Origin: Clostridiaceae bacterium
Lineage (GTDB): Bacteria; Bacillota; Clostridia; Peptostreptococcales; Tindalliaceae
Assembly (NCBI GenBank): GCA_011390155.1
Contig: JAABSW010000002.1
Coordinates: 62,001-126,000, forward strand
Reading direction: 5' to 3'
DNA length: 64,000 nt
Shown here piece after piece: positions 42,760-51,156 of this stretch (positions are counted from its first letter, which is position 1; every line of letters starts with the position of its first letter). The translations under genes and the position numbers were made by a program. The notes below the pieces were generated by a model. That model was given only the letters and a program-made list of their open reading frames with translations. It had not been told where the DNA came from and searched no databases.

Positions 42760-43899
42760 ATGGAACTGATCAGAATGAATCCAAAAGAAAAAATAACCTA
42801 CAAGACTCAAGTGCAGCAGTACCTGCACTTTTGCAGACGAGTGTATGATGGTAACGTCCACTACCGGGATGCCCTGAGCCAGGTACTCCGGTCCATACTG
42901 CTGGGAAAGGCTGCCATCTGTCAAGGCAGTTGGTTTCAGCCTTTACTGGTGATCGACCGGGGAGTAGTGAAAGCCGTTTGTACACTGGCAGTGGTGGACC
43001 GATTGGATCATTTGCTGCAAATCACTTATTTTGAAGCCCTTCCTCATCAGCAGCAGGCAGTGGATTTGATCCTGGAGGAAGCTGAACGTATTGCTGAGAA
43101 AAAAAGGATTCCGCAAATGTCTGTGGGACTTAATTTTCATGTGAATTACGGCCTGGGGATTCTTGCCAGCCATCATGACCAGCCCCAAAGTTTTGGCAGT
43201 GCTTATCATCCTGCCGAATATGGAGATTATTTCAGGCCTCGCGCCACGGAAATTGTTCCCCTTACCTCCTATTTAACCAACATGAAAAACTTCTGCCTTC
43301 CTGTGCCAGACAGATTAATGCAGCGCATAAAACAACAATACACCGTTCGTGTGGCTGATTTTTCTAACATAGAATCCGAAGCCCGTCTGTATACCCAGTT
43401 GAATAATCTCATCTTTGCCGATCATCCTTTTTATTTTGAGCGCAGAATCCAGGAGGACCTGGAGCTTTTTAAAAGCTTCCGCCTGTTTCTGAAACCTGAG
43501 CACCTGCTTTTTCTCGAATACAAGGACAAACCCATTGGCTTTATGTTGTGGTACCCGGATTTTAATGAGCTGATTCCACCTGGCGGTTCCCTCGGGCTCA
43601 CCACTCTACTTAAAAATTTTTTCCAGGGTTCAAAAATCCGTCGGTTTAAGATTGTTGAACTGGGCGTGTTACCACCTTACCAGAAAACCGGGGCGGTATT
43701 ATCCCTCTTCGAAGCCTGCCACAGCTTCACTAAAGGTCGCTATGACTGGTGTGAGGCTGGATGGATTTTAGAGGAAAACATTGCTTCCACCGGCTTTGGA
43801 AAACGATGGGCAGATGAACCCTATAAAAAATACCAGGTGTACCTGCTGCAACCACCCTGGGTGCAGGGAAAGGAACTGGCCCATGTTTCAGACCTATGA
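42760..43899 (+). CDS. GNAT-like acyltransferase, first gene of the radical SAM cluster
   Basis: A 379-residue soluble protein with a C-terminal GNAT-like fold: a PIGFMLWYPDFNEL strand pair near residue 265, then IVELGVLPPYQKTGAVLSLFEAC, which resembles the acetyl-CoA loop, and WILEENIASTGFGKRW with the conserved Asn-x-x-Ser ending YKKYQVYLL. The N-terminal half is a second, degenerate domain of similar type. GNAT enzymes move acyl groups from CoA or ACP to an amine. The ATG at 42760 sits 5 nt after GGAGG; the ATG at 42748 overlaps that site. Its end overlaps the next gene by 17 nt. Substrate unknown. Confidence 0.75.
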   Translation: MELIRMNPKEKITYKTQVQQYLHFCRRVYDGNVHYRDALSQVLRSILLGKAAICQGSWFQPLLVIDRGVVKAVCTLAVVDRLDHLLQITYFEALPHQQQAVDLILEEAERIAEKKRIPQMSVGLNFHVNYGLGILASHHDQPQSFGSAYHPAEYGDYFRPRATEIVPLTSYLTNMKNFCLPVPDRLMQRIKQQYTVRVADFSNIESEARLYTQLNNLIFADHPFYFERRIQEDLELFKSFRLFLKPEHLLFLEYKDKPIGFMLWYPDFNELIPPGGSLGLTTLLKNFFQGSKIRRFKIVELGVLPPYQKTGAVLSLFEACHSFTKGRYDWCEAGWILEENIASTGFGKRWADEPYKKYQVYLLQPPWVQGKELAHVSDL

Positions 43900-44866
43900 T
43901 GAAGCCCTCAGGCTTCCTGAAGCCTGGTATAACCTGACTCACTACAACCCCTGGCTGCACCCGGATAAATTATCTCTCTTGGAAAGACTTCAGCCCTGTC
44001 ACCAACAATACCATATAGACCCGGAAGCAGGCATCGCTTTTGTTTCTTATGCATTGCGGCTCAATGCCCTGTCCTTGTCGGGGAAGAAGCAGATAAAGAT
44101 CCCAGTGCGAATGGCAGGCCTTCCCCTGTCCATTGCAGAGTGTGGCTATCACGCAGACACTGCACAGGCCCGGACAACCATGGCGAACTATCTCCGGTCA
44201 CAAAAAGGCATATGGATCATCCTCAATGCCGTGGATGAATTCCCCCTGCCCATGGGTGCTACCCTTCCTTCCTGCCACCTCCCTGTCACCTGGCCGACCT
44301 TTGATGATTACATATTTTCCCTTCGCAGTCCTTACCGAAGGTGGATCAGCAGAGGAATTGAAAAAGGCAGTAATTTGAAAGTTCGACCACTTGCTCCTGA
44401 ATCTTTTTCAATGTTGCATTACAATTTGTATGTGGACGTGTTTGAGCGTTCACCTTATCAATTAGAAAAATTGAGGCTGGCTTATTTTCAACAATTTCCC
44501 GCCAATCTCTTTGAATTTTGTCTTGATGAAAAGCCGGTGGGTTTCGTCCAAGTGACAATGACCCCGTCAGTATTGACCTTTCTATTCTGCGGCTTTGATC
44601 GAACCCTGGTGACTTCCCACCACCTTTACCAAAATATGTTGCTATGGTTGCTGCGAATGGCCATCGAAAGAAAATGTTCTCTGGTGGATTTTGGTCAAAC
44701 CACGGAAGAAACAAAATCCAAACTGGGAGCTGTCATGCAACCTAAAGACATGTACCTCTCCCACAAAAACCCTGTGATCTATTCGTTGATGAGTCCCCTT
44801 GCCCGGCAGCTCAGTTACCCGGGCTATCAGGTGATCCACCATGTGTTCAAGGAGCCAACGCAATGA
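43883..44866 (+). CDS. FemAB/GNAT-like acyltransferase
   Basis: A 327-residue soluble protein. The central segment DYIFSLRSPYRRWISRGIEKG near residues 140-160 resembles the FemAB/BioF2-like pattern in which a short helix and basic residues bind the acyl donor. It is followed by LFEFCLDEKPVGFVQVTMTPSVLTFLFCGFD, a GNAT-type beta sheet, and DFGQTTEETKSKLGAVMQPKDMYLSH near the C-terminus, also common in FemAB-like proteins. It may therefore acylate an amino group or link an amino acid to a lipid. AAAGGA lies 8 nt before the ATG. The stop overlaps the next ATG (ATGA). Assignment to the exact family is tentative. Confidence 0.72.
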   Translation: MFQTYDEALRLPEAWYNLTHYNPWLHPDKLSLLERLQPCHQQYHIDPEAGIAFVSYALRLNALSLSGKKQIKIPVRMAGLPLSIAECGYHADTAQARTTMANYLRSQKGIWIILNAVDEFPLPMGATLPSCHLPVTWPTFDDYIFSLRSPYRRWISRGIEKGSNLKVRPLAPESFSMLHYNLYVDVFERSPYQLEKLRLAYFQQFPANLFEFCLDEKPVGFVQVTMTPSVLTFLFCGFDRTLVTSHHLYQNMLLWLLRMAIERKCSLVDFGQTTEETKSKLGAVMQPKDMYLSHKNPVIYSLMSPLARQLSYPGYQVIHHVFKEPTQ

Positions 44867-46233
44867 AACTGCTTATGGTAAAATGCCACCAAAAAACCCT
44901 GTTTTCATGGCTTCAGCCCATCCAGACAGAACCATATGAATTGGAAATACTGGCTTCTGTTGCCGAATCATCCGGTACAGCCTACCGTATTTTTGATGCC
45001 CTGTTTGCGAAAGAATCTTTTCAACATGTATTGCAGCAAGAAACGCCGGATGTACTGTTACTGAGTGGGTATATCACGGCGGTGGACACCATGCTGGCTT
45101 ATGCCCGTATTGCCCGAATGACAAACCCTGACCTGGTGATTGTGGCTGGAGGCGTTCATGCCTCCCTGTGTCCTGAAGATTTTATGGTGCCTGCCATCGA
45201 CCTGGTGGTTCATTCCGATGGTGCAAGGGTACTGAAACAACTCATTGATACCGGGTTTCATCGGAATGCCTGGCCTTCCATGAAGGGGTTGGCTTATTGG
45301 AATGATGGCAAGTGGGTCACCAACCCTGCCATGACCACCCCTGGAAATAGTCTTCCATCGGCAAACCGCTCCTATTTCCACCAGCATAAGCAACACACCC
45401 GATACCTTCATCACAGTCCGGTGGCCCTGCTTCAAACGGCCCTGTCCTGCCCTCATAGCTGCAACTTCTGTTATTGCCGTCATCTAAATAACGGGGTTTA
45501 TGCCCCTCGGCCCATGGACTGTGTCATTCAGGAAATAAGTCAAATCCCTTGTGATACCATATGGATCATTGACGACACCTTCCTGATTGAGCGGAAACGG
45601 GTCGAAGCATTCATGAAGGGCCTTGCCGCTGCAGGTATCCATAAGCAATTCATCGCTTATGCACGGGCGGATTTTCTGGCGGAACATGCTGACCTGGTAC
45701 CGAAACTGAAGCAAGCAGGTTTTGTGGAGTTTATCATCGGTCTGGAATCCCAGAACCCGGAAGAACTGGCTTCCTATGACAAGAAATGCACCGCTATGGA
45801 AAACCAGCAGGCGGTTCAACGCCTTCAAGAACAGGGCATACAGGTCACCGGACTGTTCATCGCTCACATCCATTACACGCCAGAAGATTTTCGGGATTTG
45901 CGTCGTTGGATGAACACCCTGCAACTCAACACTTACACGCTTTCCATTTACACCCCCATGAAGGGGCTTCCTGGCTACGAGGAGGTCCAATCGCACTTGA
46001 CCACCCATGACCCTAAAAAATGGGACTTCCTTCACTTAGTGATGGATCCTACGGGCATGAGCCGTTTTCGCTTTTATTGTGAGGTTTGGTACACCTATGC
46101 CCAGCAACTGGGACACAACAAAATCCTGCGCCAGTTTATTATTTCTTCTTTGGTGCGAATTTTTAAGTCCCGGACAGCAACGCTAAAAAACACCTTTTTG
46201 CAAAAGGTTATTAGAAAGGAATCCTCCCTATGA
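44863..46233 (+). CDS. B12-binding-type radical SAM enzyme, copy A
   Basis: A 456-residue radical SAM protein. The N-terminal ~150 residues form a Rossmann-like B12-binding-type domain (VLLLSGYITAVDTMLAYAR, VIVAGGVHASLCPEDF); the DxHxxG cobalamin-ligand motif is missing. The [4Fe-4S] ligands are Cys196, Cys200 and Cys203 in LSCPHSCNFCYCRH, with an extra Cys205. A conserved IIDDTFLIERKRVEAF block follows. The C-terminal segment WDFLHLVMDPTGMSRFRFYCEVW is shared in outline with copies B and D. It starts in an ATGA overlap and ends in another with the methyltransferase. Methylation or C-C bond chemistry is possible. Confidence 0.85.
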   Translation: MKLLMVKCHQKTLFSWLQPIQTEPYELEILASVAESSGTAYRIFDALFAKESFQHVLQQETPDVLLLSGYITAVDTMLAYARIARMTNPDLVIVAGGVHASLCPEDFMVPAIDLVVHSDGARVLKQLIDTGFHRNAWPSMKGLAYWNDGKWVTNPAMTTPGNSLPSANRSYFHQHKQHTRYLHHSPVALLQTALSCPHSCNFCYCRHLNNGVYAPRPMDCVIQEISQIPCDTIWIIDDTFLIERKRVEAFMKGLAAAGIHKQFIAYARADFLAEHADLVPKLKQAGFVEFIIGLESQNPEELASYDKKCTAMENQQAVQRLQEQGIQVTGLFIAHIHYTPEDFRDLRRWMNTLQLNTYTLSIYTPMKGLPGYEEVQSHLTTHDPKKWDFLHLVMDPTGMSRFRFYCEVWYTYAQQLGHNKILRQFIISSLVRIFKSRTATLKNTFLQKVIRKESSL

Positions 46234-46886
46234 TGAACACAGCCTCCACCCAACGCCAATGGAATTTTTGGTCTGGCTTCTATGAGAAACTATGGGTTCA
46301 ACATGTATCCCTAAAACCTACCCGCCGACAACTACTAAAAATAATGGAGCAGCTGGTGGTATCAGGAGAAGTCTGCCGTATCCTTGACGTGGGCTGCGGC
46401 ACGGGCCAGTTAATCCGTGACATTCTGTCAGCCTTTCCACAGGTCCCCTTCCATATCACCGGCATCGACTACGCTGAAGGAATGCTCAGCCAGGCGAAAG
46501 AAAATCTAAAAGACTTCACAGGTGTCAGTTTGCATCAACTGGATGCTCATGAAATTCACCAATTGGGTCTGTCCTTCGACATCATTGTCTGCACCCATTC
46601 CTTTCCTTATTATCATAACCAGTCACAAGTACTGCACCATTTTTACCAGACCCTCAAACTCCAAGGGTGTCTGATCCTGGCCCAGGCAGCTTCCGAAACC
46701 TGGTACGACAAGGTTGCCTTGTTTTTTGTCAGTCTTACCACCGGAAAAGCCCATTATCCCAACAAAGCCACCTTACACAAGATGACTGACGGGTTGTTCC
46801 ACCTGGAATCAGTGACGCCCATCCGGGAACGATGGTTCATGCCCTCTATCCTGTGCTTTCGCTATATCAGGAGGGCTCACCCATGA
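46230..46886 (+). CDS. Class I SAM-dependent methyltransferase
   Basis: A 218-residue cytoplasmic methyltransferase. Motif I is ILDVGCGTGQLIRDIL near residues 51-66, the acidic motif II is ITGIDYAEGMLSQAKENL, and motif IV is FDIIVCTHSFPYYHN near residue 115. It would methylate a small molecule or a cluster intermediate on O, N or C. It has ATGA overlaps at both ends, with radical SAM copy A before and copy B after, so strict co-translation is likely. It is the only non-radical methyltransferase of the cluster. Confidence 0.85.
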   Translation: MMNTASTQRQWNFWSGFYEKLWVQHVSLKPTRRQLLKIMEQLVVSGEVCRILDVGCGTGQLIRDILSAFPQVPFHITGIDYAEGMLSQAKENLKDFTGVSLHQLDAHEIHQLGLSFDIIVCTHSFPYYHNQSQVLHHFYQTLKLQGCLILAQAASETWYDKVALFFVSLTTGKAHYPNKATLHKMTDGLFHLESVTPIRERWFMPSILCFRYIRRAHP

Positions 46887-48277
46887 ACGTGCTGCTGATT
46901 CGTCCCCGTCCACCTGCAGAAACCATTGGACTGCAGCATGTCATGGTGTGCGAGCCTCTTGAATTGGAATATGTGGCTGCCAATGTTGATCTGTCGGAAG
47001 CCAACATCACCATCCTGGACATGATCCTGGAAAAGAAACCTTTGAAATACTTTCTTCGCCGCTACCAGCCGGAAGTGGTTGGTTTAACCGGCTATATCAC
47101 TCACATCAATGTCATGAAAAACTATGCCCGTCAAATCAAGACTTTGTTTCCCCACTGCCTGGTGGTGGTGGGCGGCGTGCATGGTGAAGTGTTGCCACAG
47201 GATCTGGAGGACCCTTCCATTGACGTTGTACTGGAGTCATACGCACTGGAAGCCTTTAACCAGCTGCTTCACAACCTCCAACAACAAAAGATGACCCACA
47301 CAACAGACAGACTTGATCTGTCTCTCATCAAAGCCCAGGTTAAAGGGGTGTACCAGCCGGGATGCCGACAGCCAAAAGCCACCAGCTTTACCCATGCCTT
47401 TCCGGATCGAACAACAACAGCCCGCTACAGAAATCGCTATTATTATATGTTCCACCGACCCTGTGCCCTGATGAAAACCTCCTTCGGATGCCCCTACCAG
47501 TGCACTTTCTGCTTCTGCCGTCACATCACCGGCGATGGGTACTACACCCGCCCCCTGGCAGAGGTGCTGGATGAGCTGGAACAAATTGGCGAAGAAGAAA
47601 TTTACATCGTGGACGACGATTTTCTGGCTTCAAAGGAGCGAGTAATGGCATTTTGCCAGGGCCTGGAGCAGCGCAAACTTCGTAAAAAGTTTCTGGTCTA
47701 CGGCCGGGCAGATTTCATTGCACACAATCCGGAAGTGATTCAGGCGTTCCGTGAACAAGGGTTGCAAGCTGTCATTGTGGGACTGGAATCTGCCCGGGAG
47801 AAAGACCTGGACACCTACCACAAGCAAACCTCCCTGCAGGAAAACGAAGCAGCTGTGCGTATCTTGCAGCAACACGATGTTGCGGTGTATGCCACCCTGA
47901 TCCTGGAACCGAACTATACCAAAAATGATTTTCGAAGTCTGGGAAAATGGTTGACAAAAATGGACCTTATTTTTGTCAATTTGCAACCCTTAACCCCTCT
48001 GCCGGGAACACCACTTTATGAAACTTACCAAAACCAGCTGATGGTACCAGTCTCTGAAGTTGAAAAATGGGACCTGGCCCATTTGGTAATTCGCCCAGGT
48101 CATATGAGTATGCGCCAATACTATATCCAGTTGCTGACACTTTATTTTAAAATTACCCTGCGGCCAAAAAATGTGATGACAATGATTCGGAAGTACGGCT
48201 TAAAAGCCACCCTGTCCCTGTCCATTGGCAGCAGCCACATCACACGTCAGTACATAAGAAAAATCCTGAGAGGATAA
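46883..48277 (+). CDS. B12-binding-type radical SAM enzyme, copy B
   Basis: A 464-residue paralogue of copies A and D. The N-terminal domain starts MNVLLIRPRPPAETIGLQHV and contains VVGLTGYITHINVMKNYAR and VVVGGVHGEVLPQDL, with no DxHxxG histidine. Ligands of the radical SAM cluster are Cys203, Cys207 and Cys210 in FGCPYQCTFCFCRH. A following IVDDDFLASKERVMAF block is conserved in the paralogues. The C-terminus WDLAHLVIRPGHMSMRQYYIQL is also shared. The ATG at 46883 has AGGAGGG upstream and overlaps the methyltransferase stop by 4 nt. It precedes copy C by 6 nt. Confidence 0.85.
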   Translation: MNVLLIRPRPPAETIGLQHVMVCEPLELEYVAANVDLSEANITILDMILEKKPLKYFLRRYQPEVVGLTGYITHINVMKNYARQIKTLFPHCLVVVGGVHGEVLPQDLEDPSIDVVLESYALEAFNQLLHNLQQQKMTHTTDRLDLSLIKAQVKGVYQPGCRQPKATSFTHAFPDRTTTARYRNRYYYMFHRPCALMKTSFGCPYQCTFCFCRHITGDGYYTRPLAEVLDELEQIGEEEIYIVDDDFLASKERVMAFCQGLEQRKLRKKFLVYGRADFIAHNPEVIQAFREQGLQAVIVGLESAREKDLDTYHKQTSLQENEAAVRILQQHDVAVYATLILEPNYTKNDFRSLGKWLTKMDLIFVNLQPLTPLPGTPLYETYQNQLMVPVSEVEKWDLAHLVIRPGHMSMRQYYIQLLTLYFKITLRPKNVMTMIRKYGLKATLSLSIGSSHITRQYIRKILRG

Positions 48278-48283
48278 ACTTCC

Positions 48284-49636
48284 ATGACCAACAAGAAAAA
48301 AGAACTCATACCCATTGCCCATAAAAAGATCTTGTTTATCCAGTCCACCCCCTATGCCCCAGCAGGACAGCCTATTAAAAAGAAAAAACTATACTTTGTG
48401 GGGCTGGCACTGCCCCTGTTGGCAGCCCTGACACCCGACCACTGGCAGGTGGACGTCTGCCTGGAAACCATTGAAGATATTCCCTGGGACACGGATGCAC
48501 AGGTGGTGGCCATCGGTGGTATGGGCCATGCCATTGTCAGGTCAAAGGACATTGCCGCAGCTTTTAAAGAACAAGGCAAGACGGTGATCATGGGTGGTTA
48601 CATGGCAAGCATGATGGCAGACGAGGCAAAACAATACTGTGACAGCGTGGTCATCGGCGACGCTGAACCGGTGTGGCAGCAGGTAATCAAAGACCTGGAG
48701 CAGGGAAATTTGCAGCCCTTCTATGAGAAACCTCTTGTGGATTACACCACACCCCTGCCCCGCTTTGACCTGATCCTGGACAAACCCATCGGCGATTTTC
48801 TCCCGGTACAAGCCGGTCGGGGCTGCCCCAACACCTGTAGTTTTTGTTCTGTTTACTGCCTCTACAAAGGCCGTTACCACCAGCGAAAGCTGGAAGAGGT
48901 AATGCGGGATATTGAACAAGTGAAGACGCTTGGTTTTAACAAGTTTCTGCTGCTTGATGACAACATCGCCGCCAGCCGGGATTACCTGCTGGCCCTGGCA
49001 GAAGCCATCACACCCCTGGGGATGAAATGGTTCTCCCAGTGTGACATCACCATCGGTGACGACCCTGTGCTACTGAAGTCCCTGGCAAAAAGCGGCTGCA
49101 TTGCCCTTTCTTTTGGGCTGGAGAGCATCAGTGCTGAAAGTCTACAATCTATGGACAAGGGATGGGCCAACCCTGCCCGCTACCGGAAACTGATGAAGAA
49201 TATCCAACAGGCAGGCATTGATGTGTCCACGGAAATGGTGGTGGGGGCCGACGGGGACACCCTGGCTTCCATCGCAGATACCGCTGAATTTATTGCTTCA
49301 ACCGGTGTGGTTGTCCCCCGGTTCTACATCCTTACTCCCATACCTGGCACAGCTTTTTTTGATAAGATGAAACAACAGGGGCGAATTGTGAAGGATGATA
49401 TCTACGCTTATAATGGTACGGAAGCTGTGCACCAACCATTGCACATGACCCCGGAAGAATTGACCCAGGCTTACTGGAATCTGTATGAAAAGGTGTTTTC
49501 CCTTTCCTCCATTGTGAGACGCACTTTTTTTCGACCGGGAGCACTAAGAAAACTGCCCCTTACGCTGTTTTATGTTTCAGTTAACCTGTTTTACCGCTAC
49601 CAGATCAAGCGGCGCATACCCCCCAACATTATTTAA
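48284..49636 (+). CDS. Radical SAM enzyme, copy C (distinct subgroup)
   Basis: A 450-residue B12-binding-type radical SAM protein, less like A, B and D. The N-terminal domain has a Rossmann-like core AQVVAIGGMGHAIVRSKDIAAAFKEQ and VIMGGYMASMMADEA, then IGDAEPVWQQVIKDLE. The cluster ligands are Cys181, Cys185 and Cys188 in GRGCPNTCSFCSVYC, and a LLDDNIAASRDYLLAL block follows. The C-terminal third has VPRFYILTPIPGTAFFDKM, typical of enzymes that act on lipid or isoprenoid substrates such as HpnJ-like proteins, although that link is weak. A C-terminal amphipathic stretch (LPLTLFYVSVNLFYRYQIKRR) could touch the membrane. It precedes copy D by 11 nt. Confidence 0.83.
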   Translation: MTNKKKELIPIAHKKILFIQSTPYAPAGQPIKKKKLYFVGLALPLLAALTPDHWQVDVCLETIEDIPWDTDAQVVAIGGMGHAIVRSKDIAAAFKEQGKTVIMGGYMASMMADEAKQYCDSVVIGDAEPVWQQVIKDLEQGNLQPFYEKPLVDYTTPLPRFDLILDKPIGDFLPVQAGRGCPNTCSFCSVYCLYKGRYHQRKLEEVMRDIEQVKTLGFNKFLLLDDNIAASRDYLLALAEAITPLGMKWFSQCDITIGDDPVLLKSLAKSGCIALSFGLESISAESLQSMDKGWANPARYRKLMKNIQQAGIDVSTEMVVGADGDTLASIADTAEFIASTGVVVPRFYILTPIPGTAFFDKMKQQGRIVKDDIYAYNGTEAVHQPLHMTPEELTQAYWNLYEKVFSLSSIVRRTFFRPGALRKLPLTLFYVSVNLFYRYQIKRRIPPNII

Positions 49637-49647
49637 GGAGAGCACCC

Positions 49648-51012
49648 ATGAAAATTCTATTGGTTCGACCACCCAGAATGAAGCAATCAGTCATCATCGG
49701 AGAATTTATGTTCAGCGAACCCATTGGCCTGGAAATAGTGGCTTCCATGCTGCAAAGCGAACATGAGATAACCTTGTTTGACATGATGGCAGACAGTTCA
49801 TCCCTTCAATCTCAGTTGAAAAAGACGAAGCCCCAGGTAGTGGGCATCACCTCTCTATGCATTGATGTGGAAGGCGTGCTGACCATCGCCCAGGAAGTGA
49901 AAGAATGTAATCCGGGCATCATCACCCTGGTGGGAGGTACCCAGGCCACCCTGGTACCGGAAGCGTTTTACCACGAAGCTGTGGACCATGTGTTTCAATA
50001 CACAACTTCCCACAATGTGCCCACACTCATGAGATATCTTGAGAACAAAACCCCTGCACCCCCGTTGGCAGGGGTATTGAGCCGTTGCCACCAGTATCAG
50101 GTGACCCCCACCGAACCGGTGAATGAATACATTTTGCCGGACCGAAAGATTACCGCACCCTACCGTCACCAGTATTCCTATTTTGGCTACCGGCCCAGTG
50201 CCATCATGGGCACCGCCAGAGGTTGCAGCAAAGCCTGCCACTTCTGCCTCCGCTGGCGTCTGGAGGGCTGCCAGGAAACTTACTTCCCCATGGAAAAGGT
50301 GCAGGAAGAGATCCTGTCCATTAAAGAAGACAGCGTCATGATTTTTGACAATGATTTTCTTCATAACGGGGACCGTGTCAATGAACTGTGTGATTTTCTG
50401 GAAGAAAAAAACATACGAAAAAACTGGGTCTGTTACGCCAGTGTTCACAGCATCCTTCAAAACAGGGAAGCCGTCACCCGCTTTCATGGACTGGGCTTGA
50501 AGGCGGTGCTGGTGGGCTATGAGACCTTCCAGGATGAAGAATTAAAAGATTACAACAAAAAAACCAGGCTGAAAGACCACCTGGCATGCAGTGTTTTTTT
50601 AAAGGAACTGGGGTTGGATGTCTGGGCCTCTTTTATGGCTCACCCTGACTGGACCCGGGAAGATTTTTCACGACTTCGTCGACACATCCGCCAGCTTAAC
50701 CCGGAAATCACCAGCATTTCACCCCTGACCCCCTTCCCCACCTTACCCCTTTACAAAACCTACGAAGACAGACTGCTGTACGGGAAAGAAGAGTACTGGG
50801 CCTGGAGCTTCGGCCAGGTGATGATCAGGCCTTCACAAATGACCTTGCGTCAATATTACTGGGAGCTGCTGAAAACCAACCTGTATGTCAACGTGGTGAG
50901 TAACAGCTTGCCTTATGTGATCCGGAAATTTGGCTGGGCCAGTTTGCTGAGGTTGACACGGGGCTCTTTTGTGTTGTTAAAAAGATACGTTTCGCTTATG
51001 CGCAACGCTTAG
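49648..51012 (+). CDS. B12-binding-type radical SAM enzyme, copy D
   Basis: A 454-residue paralogue of copies A and B. It starts MKILLVRPPRMKQSVIIGEF; the Rossmann-like domain includes VVGITSLCIDVEGVLTIAQ and ITLVGGTQATLVPEAF. The cluster ligands are Cys193, Cys197 and Cys200 in ARGCSKACHFCLRW, without the fourth cysteine of A and B. The motif IFDNDFLHNGDRVNEL corresponds to the DD-FL block of the others. The C-terminal VMIRPSQMTLRQYYWELLKTN matches copy B closely. AAGGAGAG precedes the ATG. It ends the cluster; no clear terminator follows before the argH promoter 67 nt later. Confidence 0.85.
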   Translation: MKILLVRPPRMKQSVIIGEFMFSEPIGLEIVASMLQSEHEITLFDMMADSSSLQSQLKKTKPQVVGITSLCIDVEGVLTIAQEVKECNPGIITLVGGTQATLVPEAFYHEAVDHVFQYTTSHNVPTLMRYLENKTPAPPLAGVLSRCHQYQVTPTEPVNEYILPDRKITAPYRHQYSYFGYRPSAIMGTARGCSKACHFCLRWRLEGCQETYFPMEKVQEEILSIKEDSVMIFDNDFLHNGDRVNELCDFLEEKNIRKNWVCYASVHSILQNREAVTRFHGLGLKAVLVGYETFQDEELKDYNKKTRLKDHLACSVFLKELGLDVWASFMAHPDWTREDFSRLRRHIRQLNPEITSISPLTPFPTLPLYKTYEDRLLYGKEEYWAWSFGQVMIRPSQMTLRQYYWELLKTNLYVNVVSNSLPYVIRKFGWASLLRLTRGSFVLLKRYVSLMRNA

Positions 51013-51078
51013 ATTAGTCATGTAATTCTTGGTGGCATTGCATGTTTACTCAAGTGTTCTCATTTGTATTCATTTTGG

Positions 51079-51107
51079 TTGACTAACATCCTCTTCTTAC
51101 ATATGAT
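51079..51107 (+). promoter_or_regulatory. Sigma-A promoter of argH
   Basis: TTGACT (51079-51084), exact 17-nt spacer, TATGAT (51102-51107). Transcription would start near 51114, about 43 nt before the ATG. Confidence 0.8.
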
Positions 51108-51156
51108 AAAAACAAATAACTTTTTTTAAGTACCCAACATTCAAAGGGGGATACCC

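Noticed and set aside
42760-51156. RiPP cluster with a precursor peptide
   Set aside because: I looked in the short gaps and downstream to the argH promoter; the only small frame (about 14 codons near 51042) lacks a ribosome site and a leader-core pattern.
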